NCBI GenBank assembly: GCA_024227135.1
Contig: JAAELC010000516.1
Span: 1-43,167, forward strand
DNA from: Gammaproteobacteria bacterium
GTDB taxonomy: Bacteria; Pseudomonadota; Gammaproteobacteria; Chromatiales; Chromatiaceae
Direction: 5' to 3'
DNA length: 43,167 nt
The position numbers and the translations under genes were made by a program. Below, one piece after another: positions 42,955 to 43,167 of the stretch (position 1 is its first letter; each line of letters begins with the position of its first letter). The notes below the pieces were generated by a model, which was not told where the DNA came from, ran no database searches, and saw only the letters and a program-made list of their open reading frames with translations.

Positions 42955-43167
42955 CTACCCCTGCCCTTTACCCATAAACCACCTGGCAATCTGCACTTTT
43001 GGCCAGCAGATACCCATCGCATAGGGCTTGAAGATAAGCCGTTGCTTCGCTTCTTCTTTGGTCTCAGAGTTGACATTACCTTGCGCTGTCTTGGCCAGCG
43101 GCGGGAGTTGATTGAAATCGTACAGCGCGTTGTAGTAGTCCGATGCGAATGACCGATAATCTTCCCA
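42955..43167 (-). CDS. C-terminal part of an unidentified protein, cut by the window edge
   Basis: A continuous minus-strand frame of 70 codons runs from the window edge to a TAG at 42957-42955. It ends ...FKPYAMGICWPKVQIARWF followed by MGKGQG, and begins WEDYRSFASDYYNALYDFNQ. The composition is protein-like with aromatic residues and mixed charge, unlike chance frames here. No family is recognised. The gene would be convergent with the PLD-fold gene, 200 bp away. Confidence 0.6.
   Translation of the reverse strand, partial: WEDYRSFASDYYNALYDFNQLPPLAKTAQGNVNSETKEEAKQRLIFKPYAMGICWPKVQIARWFMGKGQG

Overview
The window reads as one chromosomal segment of a moderately GC-rich gammaproteobacterium. 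The support is an AceE-type homodimeric pyruvate dehydrogenase operon with a two-lipoyl AceF, a FmdB-AspS-NudB neighbourhood, PqiC and FlgO family lipoproteins, and a DUF2760/Hsp70 pair. I cannot fix the genus from sequence alone. The mix of intact housekeeping genes with freshly decaying ones recalls sulfur-oxidiser or symbiont lineages (Chromatiales/Sedimenticola-like), but that is inference. No phage, insertion sequence or CRISPR array is visible.

Left part (1-11 kb): an AI-2E family permease, a LysR regulator with a small divergent ORF, a tiny lipoprotein, an exported histidine-rich beta-helix protein, then aceE-aceF-lpd. aceE is split by a one-base expansion of a T tract (T7 at 5342-5348); aceF and lpd are intact.

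Middle left (11-18.5 kb): a YbfF-like esterase coupled to a HerA/DUF87 ATPase, then a minus-strand block in decay. The block holds a Tat-exported solute-binding protein lacking its centre, a GGDEF/EAL regulator with nonsense, frameshift and deletion lesions, and a remnant of an ABC_sub_bind-type periplasmic protein. One frameshift sits at the centre of a perfect 14+1+14 palindrome, the signature of a quasipalindrome template-switch mutation. An ankyrin-repeat protein follows.

Centre (18.7-27.6 kb): a plus-strand GNAT gene, then an aromatic-catabolism cluster: metallo-beta-lactamase-fold protein, PheA/TfdB-type FAD monooxygenase, a heptanucleotide repeat array, DUF2783 small protein, fumarylacetoacetase and a VOC protein. 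No cupin-type ring-cleaving dioxygenase is present. FmdB, AspS and NudB follow; nudB has no ordinary start codon at the expected position.

Right part (27.8-43.2 kb): a CoA-transferase/GNAT fusion, an Ala-rich coiled-coil protein, a PQQ-type aldose dehydrogenase, the wreck of an Mla/MCE lipid-transport operon (permease and MCE fragments joined by a deletion, intact lipoprotein), a DUF2760-Hsp70-Hsp70(DUF3731) chaperone locus, Sel1 and FlgO family proteins, tRNA-Leu(TAA), and a phospholipase D-fold protein next to the tRNA. A minus-strand gene runs off the right edge.

The strongest leads are the T7-split aceE, the palindrome-templated frameshift, the repeated pattern of internal deletions, the twin-Hsp70/DUF2760 locus, and the possible VOC ring-cleavage enzyme in the aromatic cluster.
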